A stretch of DNA of 18,718 nt. Origin: Chromatiales bacterium. Its GTDB lineage: Bacteria > Pseudomonadota > Gammaproteobacteria > Steroidobacterales > GCA-2729495. Shown in pieces: positions 10,946-18,718 of the stretch. A model generated the notes under the pieces. The model saw only the letters and a program-made list of their open reading frames with translations, was not told the origin of the DNA and did not search any database. Made by a program: the position numbers and the translations under genes. Each line of letters starts with the position of its first letter. Positions within the stretch are counted from its first letter, which is position 1. The stretch covers positions 1-18,718 of the forward strand of contig JAUWKW010000003.1 in assembly GCA_030614035.1 (NCBI GenBank), written 5' to 3'.

Positions 10946-11905
10946 TCAGATTTCCCTAAATTTTCCATATGACTTCAGGCGTACCTGCCGCTGTGCCACT
11001 AATTCAGTTGCATCCAAAGCATCCAGTCGTTGAAGGTTAGCGATGATCGCGTTCTTCAGCGTCTCCGCCATCGCAGCCGGTGCCCTGTGAGCTCCGCCAA
11101 GGGGTTCTTTCAATACTTCATCGACGAGGCCCAGATTTTGCAGTCGATCGGACGTGATGCCCATGGATTCGGCTGCATCCTCCGCCTTATCCGCGCTTTT
11201 CCACAGGATACTGGCACAGCCTTCCGGTGAAATGACCGAGTATACGCTGTATTCCAGCATGATCAGGCTATCGCACAAGCCAACGGCCAGCGCCCCGCCA
11301 GAACCCCCCTCGCCGATTACGGAACTGACGATTGGCGTCCGCAACTGGGACATGACAAACAGGTTTCGCGCGATGGCTTCACTTTGTCCGCGCTCTTCGG
11401 CACCGACACCAGGGTAAGCACCCGGCGTATCGATCAGGGTAACGACAGGTATCTGAAACTTTTCTGCGAGCAGCATCAGACGTAAGGCCTTCCGGTAACC
11501 TTCCGGTTTTGGCATACCGTAATTTCGCCGCACCCGAGCCTTCGTATTCCGGCCTTTCTGGTGCCCAATCAGGACAACTGGGACGCCATCCAGCCGCCCC
11601 AACCCACCCACAATAGCCGGGTCGTCTGAAAACATCCGGTCCCCATGCAACTCTTGAAAATCCGGACAGATCTTTGCAATGTAGTCCAGGGTATGGGGGC
11701 GCTGGGGATGTCGTGCGAGTTGCGCGACCTGCCACGGCGACAGGTTTGAGAAAATACTGCGCGTAAGCGACGCACTTTTGGATTTAAGACGTTCAATCTC
11801 CTCGCTGATATTGACCTCGGAGTCATCCCCGACAAACCGCAGTTCATCGATCTTGGCCTCCAACTCGGCGATGGGCTGTTCGAAATCGAGAAAGTTAAGG
11901 TCCAT
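10946..11905 (-). CDS. accA: Acetyl-CoA carboxylase carboxyltransferase subunit alpha
   Basis: AccA and AccD form the carboxyltransferase that moves CO2 from biotin-carboxylated AccB to acetyl-CoA, giving malonyl-CoA for fatty acid synthesis. The 319-residue length equals E. coli AccA, and similarity runs end to end: [17 protein letters not shown] at the N terminus, [11 protein letters not shown] (66-76), [20 protein letters not shown] (158-177), [13 protein letters not shown] (197-209) and [14 protein letters not shown] (223-236). ATG at 11905 gives the canonical [10 protein letters not shown], although its ribosome binding site is weak. It lies 120 bases after dnaE behind a candidate promoter, and 109 bases before tilS. 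The beta subunit gene is not in the window, as is normal. Confidence 0.98.
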   Translation of the reverse strand: MDLNFLDFEQPIAELEAKIDELRFVGDDSEVNISEEIERLKSKSASLTRSIFSNLSPWQVAQLARHPQRPHTLDYIAKICPDFQELHGDRMFSDDPAIVGGLGRLDGVPVVLIGHQKGRNTKARVRRNYGMPKPEGYRKALRLMLLAEKFQIPVVTLIDTPGAYPGVGAEERGQSEAIARNLFVMSQLRTPIVSSVIGEGGSGGALAVGLCDSLIMLEYSVYSVISPEGCASILWKSADKAEDAAESMGITSDRLQNLGLVDEVLKEPLGGAHRAPAAMAETLKNAIIANLQRLDALDATELVAQRQVRLKSYGKFREI

Positions 11906-11948
11906 GGTTCATTAGATGCGGAACAGGTTTACGTTAGCCTGCAAAATG

Positions 11949-11975
11949 ATCATACCGAAAATCGGGTCTTCCCAA
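11949..11975 (-). promoter_or_regulatory. accA: Candidate accA promoter with overlapping palindrome
   Basis: On the minus strand TATGAT (11954-11949) matches the -10 consensus at five of six bases. TTGGGA (11975-11970) is a four-of-six -35, but the spacing is only 15 bases. The -35 overlaps the odd palindrome CCCAAGTTGGG (11971-11981 on the plus strand), which could bind a regulator. Position about 45 bases before the accA ATG is suitable. No regulator is identified. Confidence 0.35.
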
Positions 11976-12025
11976 GTTGGGGTCTAGCGATCCTATAGTC
12001 CCGATTTGGCACGTACAAGCCTGCT

Positions 12026-15000
12026 TCACGAGTTCATTGCCAGCCTATTCTGATAAATGAAGCGAAAGCTTTTAACACCAATGGCCTCGCTCAGCCGATC
12101 GCGTAACGCACGGCTCGGTCGAACCGACCAATCGGCACCTAACTGCAGACGGGCTTCTGCACTGGGTGTCGCGTAATACAGCGATACATCACATTGGCCG
12201 GGCCGAAACGGCTCAAGTATCGCGTGCAATATTTCCGCGTCGAGATCGGTCTCACCATTCGCCAGCCAGTGAATCACAAGCTGGGATGCTTTTCGCTCAA
12301 TCACCCGATCAATATCTTCTATATCCTTGACGTTGAGTCGCCAGCCATCGATAAAATCGTCGTGCCGGAGCGTGCCGCTAACAACACGAACTGCCTGGCT
12401 ACCTATCAGATGTCGAAAACGCTGGTAGCTCTCCCGGAACAGAGTAATCTCGAGCCTACCCGTACCGTCGTCCAGAAACATCGTTACGCGATTACCGCGT
12501 TTGCGTATGTCGGTCAGGATTCCGGCCAGCGTGACGTCCCGGCTGGATCGCGGGCCATTCGAGCCATTGTTTGTCCGCGATTCGCCGGCGGCTACATTGG
12601 CAATGTATCCACTGGCAATGTAAGGGCAGTCCGCAAGATATTGATCGAACGGGTGACCACTGAGGTAAAGTCCCAGACTCTCACGTTCGGCCGCCAGCAA
12701 TTCGGTCTCTGACCAGTCAGCAATTTTTGCGATCCCTGCAACGGCCACAATGGATGAACTGCCGCCAAACAAATCATCCTGGCCGGCCTCCTGCGCCCGC
12801 GCATGCTGCTCCGCCTGGCCATGCGCGCGCGGCAAGGCCTCCAGTAAACTGGGCCGATTCGTCCCGAGCGCATCCAGCGCGCCGGCCTTGATCAACGCCT
12901 CCATCGCCCGGCGACTGAGCTTTTGATGATCTACTTTGTTACAAAAATCATACAAGTTATTGTATTTATTGTCTTTACTGCGCCCAATGCAGATGGCACT
13001 GGCCGCTGCGCCGCCCATGCCCTTGACGGCCGCCAAGCCATACCGGATCTCGCTCCCGGTTTCGACACTGAATTGCTCGACGGACTGATTTACATCCGGC
13101 GGCAACACGGACAGATTCATTGCGTCACATTCACGCTTCAGAACCTCAAGCCGGTCGGTATTATCCATATCTGATGACAGTACCGCCGCCATAAAGGCCG
13201 CCGGATAATGTGCTTTCAACCACGCCGTCTGGTACGACAAAACCGCATAGGCAGCCGAATGTGATTTGTTGAAGCCGTAGCCGGCAAATTTTTCCATCAA
13301 GTCAAAAATGTGCGATGCGCTGTTTTGGCTAACCCCGTTGGCCATCGCACCTTTTATGAATATAGACCGCTGTTTTGCCATCTCCTCGGGCTTCTTTTTA
13401 CCCATCGCACGCCGAAGCAAATCCGCTTCGCCCAGCGAGTACCCGGCGAGACGCTGGGCAATCTGCATCACCTGCTCCTGGTAGAGAATCACTCCATACG
13501 TAGATGCGAGCACCGGCTCGAGGTCGGGATGAAGATAATCGATAGCATCGGCATCTTTCGCATGTTTGCGCTCAATGAACGTGTCCACCATGCCGGATTG
13601 CAGCGGTCCCGGACGAAACAATGCCACCAACGCGACGATATCGTCGAAATGATCAGGCCGCAGCCGCCGGATGAGATCTTGCATACCGCGCGATTCCAGC
13701 TGGAAAACAGCCCTGGTGCTACGCGACTGAAGCAACTGGAAAGTGCGCGCATCGTCCGTGGGTATCCTGCGAATATCAATTGGAGCTTCGGCATCCCCTC
13801 TGATTTGTGCGTTGATTATCCTGACGGCCCGGTCGATGATCGTCAGCGTGCGTAGGCCGAGGAAGTCAAACTTTACAAGCCCGATCGCTTCAACGTCATC
13901 CTTGTCGAGCTGGGTTACTGCGGTCGTGTCATCCTCGGCCCGATAAAGCGGCATAAAATCGGTCAACGGCGACGGCGCAATGACGACACCGCCTGCGTGG
14001 GTGCTGGCGTTACGCACCAGCCCTTCCAGCTGTTTGGCCAAATCAATTGTGGTTCGTACATCGTCATCAGTCTCGTAAAGCTCGCGCAATTCGGCTTCTT
14101 GCTCCAGCGCAGCTCGTAGCGTAATTCCCACCTCGATCGGGATTAGGCGAGCAATACGGTCAGAGAATCCATAGGGTTGCCCGAGCACCCGGCCGACATC
14201 GCGAATCACAGCCTTAGCGCCCATTGTTCCGTAGGTAATTATTTGCGAAACGCGGTCCTTGCCGTACCGGTCAGTCACGTACTCAATGACCCGGTCACGA
14301 CCTTCCATGCAAAAATCGATATCAAAATCCGGCATGGACACGCGCTCAGGGTTCAGGAACCGTTCGAATAGAAGATCATGATCTATCGGATCAAGATCGG
14401 TAATCCCGAGGACGTAGGCGACCAGGGATCCGGCTCCGGACCCACGGCCTGGCCCTACAGGAATGTCATTGTCTCTGGCCCACTGCATGAAGTCGGCGAC
14501 AATCAAAAAATATCCCGGATAACCCATGCGGCAAATCACCGACAGTTCACGGTCCAGACGCTGCTCGTAGACATCCGTATCGGTAACGGCTCGTCCAACC
14601 GCCGACAATTCATCCAGCCTTGTTGCAAGGCCATTGCGAGAGCGCCGCTCAATGTATTTCTCGGACGACGTTCCATCCGGAATATCGTAATTGGGCAGGT
14701 GATTGTCCCCGAGACTCAATGAAAGATTACAGCGTTTGGCTATCTCTACTGAATTGGTCAGCGCCTCGGGCAAATCTTCGAACAATTGCCGCATCTCTGC
14801 TGGGTCGCGAAAGTATTGTTGCTCGGTGTACCCGCGTGGACGCTCGGGATTGTCCAGCGTATAGCCCTGTTGAATGCAAACGCGTGCTTCATGGGCTTCG
14901 AAATCCTCGGCACGAATAAAGCGGACATCATTGGTAGCCAGAAGCGGACATTGTGTTTTGCTTGCAAGTCTGACAGCCTGTTCCAGGTATTCCTCTTCCC

Positions 15001-15529
15001 GTGGGCGCCCGGTGCGGTGCAATTCGACAAAAAAGTCGCCGGCAAACAATTCGACTTGCTGATCTAGCTGCCTCGCGGCCAGATCGGTCTTACCCTCCAG
15101 TAAGGCCTGCCCGATGCCGCCTCGAGGTCCAGCTGACAGCGCGATCAAGCCCCGCGTATGCTCCGGGTTCAACCAACTCTGCCGAACGACGGGACGACCG
15201 TCCACCTGACCCTCCACGTAAGCCAGTGTTATCAATCGGGTCAAATTGCTGTAGCCCTGCTGGTTTTGGCAAAGCAGTACCAACGGCGCCCGGCCGCTCC
15301 TGGCGCCGATCGCTTCGACCCACAAATCGGCGCCAATGATTGGCTTAACGCCTTGCGCAATCGCGGCCTTGTAGAATTTGACCATTGCAAACAGGTTGCT
15401 TCGGTCCGTCACCGCCACGGCCGGCATCCGGGCCCGCCTCGCCGCACGAATGAGTTCGGGCACGCGTACGACGCTGTCGGCGATTGAATACTCCGTTCGC
15501 ACGTGCAGGTGAACGAAATCAACCGTCAT
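12026..15529 (-). CDS. dnaE: DNA polymerase III subunit alpha
   Basis: DnaE is the replicative polymerase of the chromosome. The 1167-residue protein matches E. coli DnaE so closely that the catalytic aspartates fall at the same numbers: Asp401 and Asp403 in MPDFDIDFCMEGRD, and Asp555 in VKFDFLGLRTL. An N-terminal PHP domain covers about 1-280. It has HLHVRTEYS (7-15) and TDRSN (41-45), where active PHP exonucleases carry HxHxH and TDHGN, so metal-based proofreading by this domain is unlikely and a separate DnaQ epsilon subunit is expected. The C-terminal part holds the beta-clamp and OB-fold regions (VTLAGILTDIRKRGNRVTMF). The start ATG 15529 overlaps the rnhB stop (ATGA) and has AGGTGG (15538-15533) just upstream; the frame stays open 30 codons further inside rnhB. 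Confidence 0.98.
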   Translation of the reverse strand: MTVDFVHLHVRTEYSIADSVVRVPELIRAARRARMPAVAVTDRSNLFAMVKFYKAAIAQGVKPIIGADLWVEAIGARSGRAPLVLLCQNQQGYSNLTRLITLAYVEGQVDGRPVVRQSWLNPEHTRGLIALSAGPRGGIGQALLEGKTDLAARQLDQQVELFAGDFFVELHRTGRPREEEYLEQAVRLASKTQCPLLATNDVRFIRAEDFEAHEARVCIQQGYTLDNPERPRGYTEQQYFRDPAEMRQLFEDLPEALTNSVEIAKRCNLSLSLGDNHLPNYDIPDGTSSEKYIERRSRNGLATRLDELSAVGRAVTDTDVYEQRLDRELSVICRMGYPGYFLIVADFMQWARDNDIPVGPGRGSGAGSLVAYVLGITDLDPIDHDLLFERFLNPERVSMPDFDIDFCMEGRDRVIEYVTDRYGKDRVSQIITYGTMGAKAVIRDVGRVLGQPYGFSDRIARLIPIEVGITLRAALEQEAELRELYETDDDVRTTIDLAKQLEGLVRNASTHAGGVVIAPSPLTDFMPLYRAEDDTTAVTQLDKDDVEAIGLVKFDFLGLRTLTIIDRAVRIINAQIRGDAEAPIDIRRIPTDDARTFQLLQSRSTRAVFQLESRGMQDLIRRLRPDHFDDIVALVALFRPGPLQSGMVDTFIERKHAKDADAIDYLHPDLEPVLASTYGVILYQEQVMQIAQRLAGYSLGEADLLRRAMGKKKPEEMAKQRSIFIKGAMANGVSQNSASHIFDLMEKFAGYGFNKSHSAAYAVLSYQTAWLKAHYPAAFMAAVLSSDMDNTDRLEVLKRECDAMNLSVLPPDVNQSVEQFSVETGSEIRYGLAAVKGMGGAAASAICIGRSKDNKYNNLYDFCNKVDHQKLSRRAMEALIKAGALDALGTNRPSLLEALPRAHGQAEQHARAQEAGQDDLFGGSSSIVAVAGIAKIADWSETELLAAERESLGLYLSGHPFDQYLADCPYIASGYIANVAAGESRTNNGSNGPRSSRDVTLAGILTDIRKRGNRVTMFLDDGTGRLEITLFRESYQRFRHLIGSQAVRVVSGTLRHDDFIDGWRLNVKDIEDIDRVIERKASQLVIHWLANGETDLDAEILHAILEPFRPGQCDVSLYYATPSAEARLQLGADWSVRPSRALRDRLSEAIGVKSFRFIYQNRLAMNS

Positions 15530-16143
15530 TTTCCACCTGCCCGGTTCGTTCGAACAAAATCGGAAATGGCGGCACTGGCTGCGCGAACCGGACGAAAGCT
15601 CATTCGATGCTGCGCACATGGACCGTATCGTTCCAAAGCCGCGCGGTGATCTGCCGTTGGATAACCCTTGTGCCGATCAAAACCGTATTCAGGATACTTG
15701 CTGTGCAAGTCAATCATTAATTTGTCCCGGTGTACTTTCGCCAGTATCGATGCGGCGCCAATGACCGGACAGATACGATCGCCCCCGATAACAGTCTCAG
15801 TTGTCCAGCTGCACCGATCACCAAACTCCGGTGACCTATTGCCATCTATTCGCACGCGGTCCGGTAAAACAGCAAGCCCGAGTACGGCCCGGCGCATAGC
15901 CAGCAAAGTCGCCTGCAGTATATTCAATTCGTCGATTTCACCCGGATCGGCTGCGCCAATTGACCAGGCAATTGCTTGCGCGCGAATAATCTCTGCCAAT
16001 GTTTCGCGCTTACGGGCCGAAAGCAACTTCGAGTCTTTTATGCCAACAATCGATGCCCGCGGGGCAATTATGACGGCAGCGGCGACAACCGGGCCTGCCA
16101 ATGGCCCGCGCCCTGCTTCATCTACCCCCGCAACTCCCGGCAC
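15526..16143 (-). CDS. rnhB: Ribonuclease HII
   Basis: RNase HII cuts RNA in RNA-DNA hybrids and removes single ribonucleotides from DNA. With the GTG start chosen here it has 205 residues, near E. coli RnhB. The four catalytic acids are Asp8 and Glu9 (VAGVDEAGRGPLAGPV), Asp100 (RIDGN) and Asp122 (IGGDR). AASILAKVHRD (130-140) and the C-terminal YGFDRHKGYPT block follow. I chose GTG 16143 and not the longer GTG at 16185 because an excellent GGAGGA stands six bases before 16143, and the family N terminus begins just after it; the longer reading adds MRDWPAGSLHGGLS, which looks non-conserved. The gene is between lpxB and dnaE, its usual place, and overlaps dnaE by four bases. Confidence 0.96.
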   Translation of the reverse strand: MPGVAGVDEAGRGPLAGPVVAAAVIIAPRASIVGIKDSKLLSARKRETLAEIIRAQAIAWSIGAADPGEIDELNILQATLLAMRRAVLGLAVLPDRVRIDGNRSPEFGDRCSWTTETVIGGDRICPVIGAASILAKVHRDKLMIDLHSKYPEYGFDRHKGYPTADHRAALERYGPCAQHRMSFRPVRAASAAISDFVRTNRAGGK

Positions 16144-16149
16144 CGATAG

Positions 16150-16155
16150 TCCTCC
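16150..16155 (-). promoter_or_regulatory. rnhB: Ribosome binding site fixing the rnhB start
   Basis: GGAGGA on the minus strand (16155-16150) with 6-base spacing (CTATCG) to GTG at 16143 is close to an ideal Shine-Dalgarno sequence. It decides between the two in-frame GTG codons at 16185 and 16143 in favour of the shorter protein. Confidence 0.75.
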
Positions 16156-16208
16156 ATGAAGAGAGCCGGCAGGCCAGTCCCGCACCCGGCCATGGCGACA
16201 AAGATTGC

Positions 16209-17387
16209 TTACTGTAAAGCAGTCGCGGGGTTTGTGGCACCCGCTGTTCCGGTCTCCGCGACCTCCAACACCGCCGTCGCTGCCTGCCGGCTTGCCGAGC
16301 GGCGAAGCTGCCTGTGCAGCTCCGCGAATTTATCGAGCATGGTGGCACACTGCTCTGGAGCTTCGATGAACCCCAGCACCGCGGCACCCAGCACCGGCCC
16401 CGTCACCTGCGATTGCAGGTATTCGGGCACGAGCAGCTGATCTGCCAGCAGGTTCGGCAACGAAAAGTACGCCACCTTTGCGAGCCTAAGGCCCCGGAAC
16501 AGCATGAAGGTCAATGACGAAACGCGATAAGCCACAACCATCGGGCGGCCGACCAGCATCACCTCCAACGTCGCTGTCCCGGAGGCGGTCAGGACGACAT
16601 CGGCGGCCGCCATCGCTTCATGTGCCTGCCCGTCCAGAATCAAGGGCCGGGCTAGCGGGCCGTGCTCGGTCCAGCATCTTTCGAATAACTCCCGGGTGCT
16701 GTGGGACACCGTTGGCACAACAAATTGAATGCCCTCCGCCCGATTCGTCAGCCATTCGGCAGCCTGCACAAATGGTGGACCCAGCCTTTTGACCTCGCCT
16801 AAGCGGCTGCCAGGCAATATGGCGACGACCGGGCCCGTGCCAAGGCCGAGCGCCTCCCGTGCCGCCGTCGGGTCGGCCTGGCCGGGGATTTCGTCGGCCA
16901 GTGGATGACCGATGAACCGCGCCGCGATGCCGTGGCGTTCGAGAAAAGCCGCCTCGAATGGCAGCAGGCAGAGGACCAGATCACAGGCGGAACGAAGCAC
17001 TTTGACCCGACCGGGCCGCCACGCCCAGACTGAAGGCGAGACATAGTGAACGGTTCGAATGCCAGCGCTGCGCAAACGCAACTCGAGACGCAGATTGAAA
17101 TCTGGCGCATCGACGCCGACAAAAACATCCGGGGGATCACGCAGAATCCGCGCCTCGAGATCGGCCATCAGTCGCCTCAGGCGTGGCAAATCATGCAATA
17201 CCTCGAAGATTCCCATGACGGCCAGTTCGTTACTGTCGCGCCACGGCATACAACCTGCTGCAACCATTTCCGGGCCGGCGACGCCCTCAAACTCAGCGTC
17301 CGGCTGAATCGCACGAACCGCGTTGATCAAGCCTGCCGCCAGTCGATCTCCCGAGGTTTCGCCGGCAATAATGACAATTCGCGCCAC
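16209..17387 (-). CDS. lpxB: Lipid-A-disaccharide synthase
   Basis: LpxB joins UDP-2,3-diacylglucosamine and lipid X to make the tetra-acyl disaccharide 1-phosphate of lipid A at the inner membrane. The 392-residue protein is a GT-B-like glycosyltransferase. Its N-terminal GETSGD (9-14), VGVDAPDFNL (90-99), HYVSPSVWAWRPGR (118-131), FIGHPLADE and LPGSRLGEVKRL blocks, and the C-terminal SGTATLEVML and LLVPEYLQ blocks, are all typical. The start is GTG at 17387, 14 bases after the lpxA stop and without a strong ribosome binding site, so coupling to lpxA is likely. The last 25 or so residues are Ala/Thr-rich and appear unconserved. Confidence 0.97.
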   Translation of the reverse strand: MARIVIIAGETSGDRLAAGLINAVRAIQPDAEFEGVAGPEMVAAGCMPWRDSNELAVMGIFEVLHDLPRLRRLMADLEARILRDPPDVFVGVDAPDFNLRLELRLRSAGIRTVHYVSPSVWAWRPGRVKVLRSACDLVLCLLPFEAAFLERHGIAARFIGHPLADEIPGQADPTAAREALGLGTGPVVAILPGSRLGEVKRLGPPFVQAAEWLTNRAEGIQFVVPTVSHSTRELFERCWTEHGPLARPLILDGQAHEAMAAADVVLTASGTATLEVMLVGRPMVVAYRVSSLTFMLFRGLRLAKVAYFSLPNLLADQLLVPEYLQSQVTGPVLGAAVLGFIEAPEQCATMLDKFAELHRQLRRSASRQAATAVLEVAETGTAGATNPATALQ

Positions 17388-17401
17388 GCGGATAAATCTG
17401 C

Positions 17402-18172
17402 CTATCGCACAATGCTGCGCTCCGACCGCTCCAGAAATTCCACGAATATGCGCAGTTCTTCGCGGCTGGCTGCCAATTCGGCGATCCGGCCCCTGGCCTC
17501 CTCCAGACGCAGGCCTGAACGGTATAGTAAGCGGAACGCTTCCTTGACGTTTCTGGCTTGATCCGAATCGAAGCCGCGGCGTTTTAATCCTTCCGAATTT
17601 ACTCCACGCGGTACCGCAGGTTGTCCCGAAACCATGATGTACGGAGGTACATCCCTGGTTACCGCCGCATTGTTGCCGATAAAGCTGTGTGCTCCGATGC
17701 GACAGAATTGATGTGCACCGGAGAATCCACCAAAAATTACATGGTCTCCGACGATGACGTGGCCGGCGAGACTCGAATTGTTCGCGAAAATCGTCTCGTT
17801 ACCGATTTCACAATCATGCGCTACATGAACGTAGGCCATCAGCCAATTGTTGTCGCCAATGCACGTCACCCCGGTATCCTGGGCAGTGCCGCGGTTCAGC
17901 GTGCAATATTCGCGAATAGTATTCCCGTCGCCGATGACGAGCCGCGTTTTCTCGCCATCATATTTCTTATCCTGTGGATCTTCGCCAATCGAGGCGAACT
18001 GAAAGATCCGATTATTCTTGCCGATCTCCGTCGTCCCTTTTATAACGACATGTGATCCAATTTCGGTGCCGGCTCCGATCTGCACGTCGTCGCCAATGAT
18101 GGAGTACGGCCCAACCTCTACTTCTTCGGCAAGCTCAGCAGCGGATGAAACGATTGCAGTGGAATGAATCAC
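17402..18172 (-). CDS. lpxA: UDP-N-acetylglucosamine acyltransferase LpxA
   Basis: LpxA moves a 3-hydroxyacyl chain from acyl carrier protein to the 3-OH of UDP-GlcNAc, the first step of lipid A synthesis. The protein (256 residues) is a left-handed beta-helix of hexapeptide repeats followed by a helical C-terminal domain (VNSEGLKRRGF, near 192-202). The catalytic base is His119 in YVHVAHDCEIGN, equal to E. coli His125; His116, His138 and His154 are also kept. The acyl-length position, Gly173 in E. coli, aligns to Asn167 (FIGNNAAV). The start is GTG 18172, 14 bases after lpxD, with no clear Shine-Dalgarno. fabZ, usually found between lpxD and lpxA, is absent. Confidence 0.97.
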   Translation of the reverse strand: MIHSTAIVSSAAELAEEVEVGPYSIIGDDVQIGAGTEIGSHVVIKGTTEIGKNNRIFQFASIGEDPQDKKYDGEKTRLVIGDGNTIREYCTLNRGTAQDTGVTCIGDNNWLMAYVHVAHDCEIGNETIFANNSSLAGHVIVGDHVIFGGFSGAHQFCRIGAHSFIGNNAAVTRDVPPYIMVSGQPAVPRGVNSEGLKRRGFDSDQARNVKEAFRLLYRSGLRLEEARGRIAELAASREELRIFVEFLERSERSIVR

Positions 18173-18186
18173 GTTGAGGCTGCAGC

Positions 18187-18718
18187 TCAGGACTCGTCAT
18201 CCGAAGCGGGCTTCAACACAGCTTTTTCAACCCGCCGGAGTCTACGGGCCATATCATCTAACTGACCGAAACGGACAGCATTTTTTCGCCAGTTCGCGGC
18301 TTCATCCATTGGCACCCCACCGCCAGCGTACACACCGGGCTTTTTAATCGAATGCGTGACCATCGTGCGCCCCATCACCACAACGTCATCGGCAATTGTT
18401 ACATGCCCCGCGACGCCGGCCTGACCGCCGAGCATGCAACGCGCCCCGATCTGTGCACTTCCGGATATGCCGACCTGACCGGCGATCGCCGTGTGCTCGC
18501 CGATTGCCACGTTATGGCCCACCTGAATCTGGTTGTCCAGCTTTACACCATTCGCAATCACGGTGTCCTCAATGGTCCCGCGGTCGATAGTCGTATTTGC
18601 ACCAATTTCCACGTCGTCACCGATTCTGACACCGCCCAGTTGGGGCACCTTGGTCCAGGCACCAGTGGATTCCTTGGCAATCCCGAACCCGTCGGCACCA
18701 CCCACCGATCCCGCATGC
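18187..18718 (-). CDS. lpxD: UDP-3-O-acylglucosamine N-acyltransferase LpxD, C-terminal part (cut by window end)
   Basis: LpxD adds the N-linked hydroxyacyl chain to UDP-3-O-acylglucosamine, the third step of lipid A synthesis. Only the last 176 residues are visible; the frame is open to the right edge, and the 5' half lies beyond it. The segment opens with [12 protein letters not shown], the conserved block before the uridine/acyl site. Hexapeptide repeats follow, with the catalytic histidine in [13 protein letters not shown] and then [15 protein letters not shown]. The terminal helix is [24 protein letters not shown] at 18705 is internal (valine of SVGGADG) and not a start. The stop is 14 bases from the lpxA GTG. 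Confidence 0.96.
   Translation of the reverse strand, partial: HAGSVGGADGFGIAKESTGAWTKVPQLGGVRIGDDVEIGANTTIDRGTIEDTVIANGVKLDNQIQVGHNVAIGEHTAIAGQVGISGSAQIGARCMLGGQAGVAGHVTIADDVVVMGRTMVTHSIKKPGVYAGGGVPMDEAANWRKNAVRFGQLDDMARRLRRVEKAVLKPASDDES

Noticed and set aside
12194..12712. Plus-strand open frame of 172 codons opposite the 3' part of dnaE
   Set aside because: It is fully antisense to the conserved OB-fold region of dnaE and shows no family features.
13310..13855. Plus-strand open frame of 181 codons inside dnaE
   Set aside because: It is antisense to the conserved polymerase domain of DnaE and is explained by codon bias of the real gene.
16144..16185. Longer rnhB start at GTG 16185
   Set aside because: The added 14 residues look non-conserved, and a near-ideal ribosome binding site stands in front of the GTG at 16143.

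Overview
The window is a stretch of gammaproteobacterial core chromosome with moderate-to-high G+C (my impression, not counted). It holds 17 complete protein genes and two cut by the window edges, nearly all on the minus strand. Gene content and order (lpxD-lpxA-lpxB-rnhB-dnaE, accA-tilS, pyrG-kdsA-eno-ftsB, surE-pcm-yqaA-nlpD) match the conserved cluster I know from Xanthomonas- and Pseudomonas-like gammaproteobacteria. The metal-dependent type of KdsA and an smr gene divergent from surE point more to the xanthomonad side or an unassigned deep lineage. I cannot name a genus. I see no mobile elements, CRISPR arrays, rRNA or tRNA genes, and no gene-free stretch longer than 300 bases (the largest gap is 232 bases, 9228-9459).

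Layout in transcription order on the minus strand, right to left. (1) 18718-12026: lpxD (5' part outside the window), lpxA, lpxB, rnhB and dnaE, close-packed, with GTG starts for lpxA, lpxB and rnhB and an ATGA overlap from rnhB into dnaE. (2) 11905-9460: accA and tilS, behind a 120-base gap with a candidate promoter. (3) 9227-5090: pyrG, kdsA, eno and ftsB, behind a 232-base gap with a candidate promoter and a strong pyrG ribosome binding site. (4) 4967-4224: a crotonase that looks like a delta3,delta2-enoyl-CoA isomerase, convergent with a plus-strand smr gene (3587-4141). (5) 3457-785: surE-pcm-yqaA-nlpD with overlapping ends. (6) A plus-strand Mth938-like gene (404-781) convergent with nlpD, and the N-terminal part of recJ (327-1) divergent from it.

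Functionally the region joins outer-membrane building (LpxD, LpxA and LpxB for lipid A, KdsA for KDO), lipid precursors (AccA), replication and nucleotide supply (DnaE, RnhB, PyrG), tRNA modification (TilS), glycolysis (Eno), division (FtsB, NlpD) and damage or stress handling (SurE, Pcm, Smr, RecJ).

I found no previously undescribed system. What deserves a second look is mostly absence and substitution: fabZ is missing between lpxD and lpxA; ispD, ispF and truD are missing between ftsB and surE; rpoS is missing after nlpD; and PyrG, TilS and LpxA carry unusual residues at normally conserved or specificity-determining positions.
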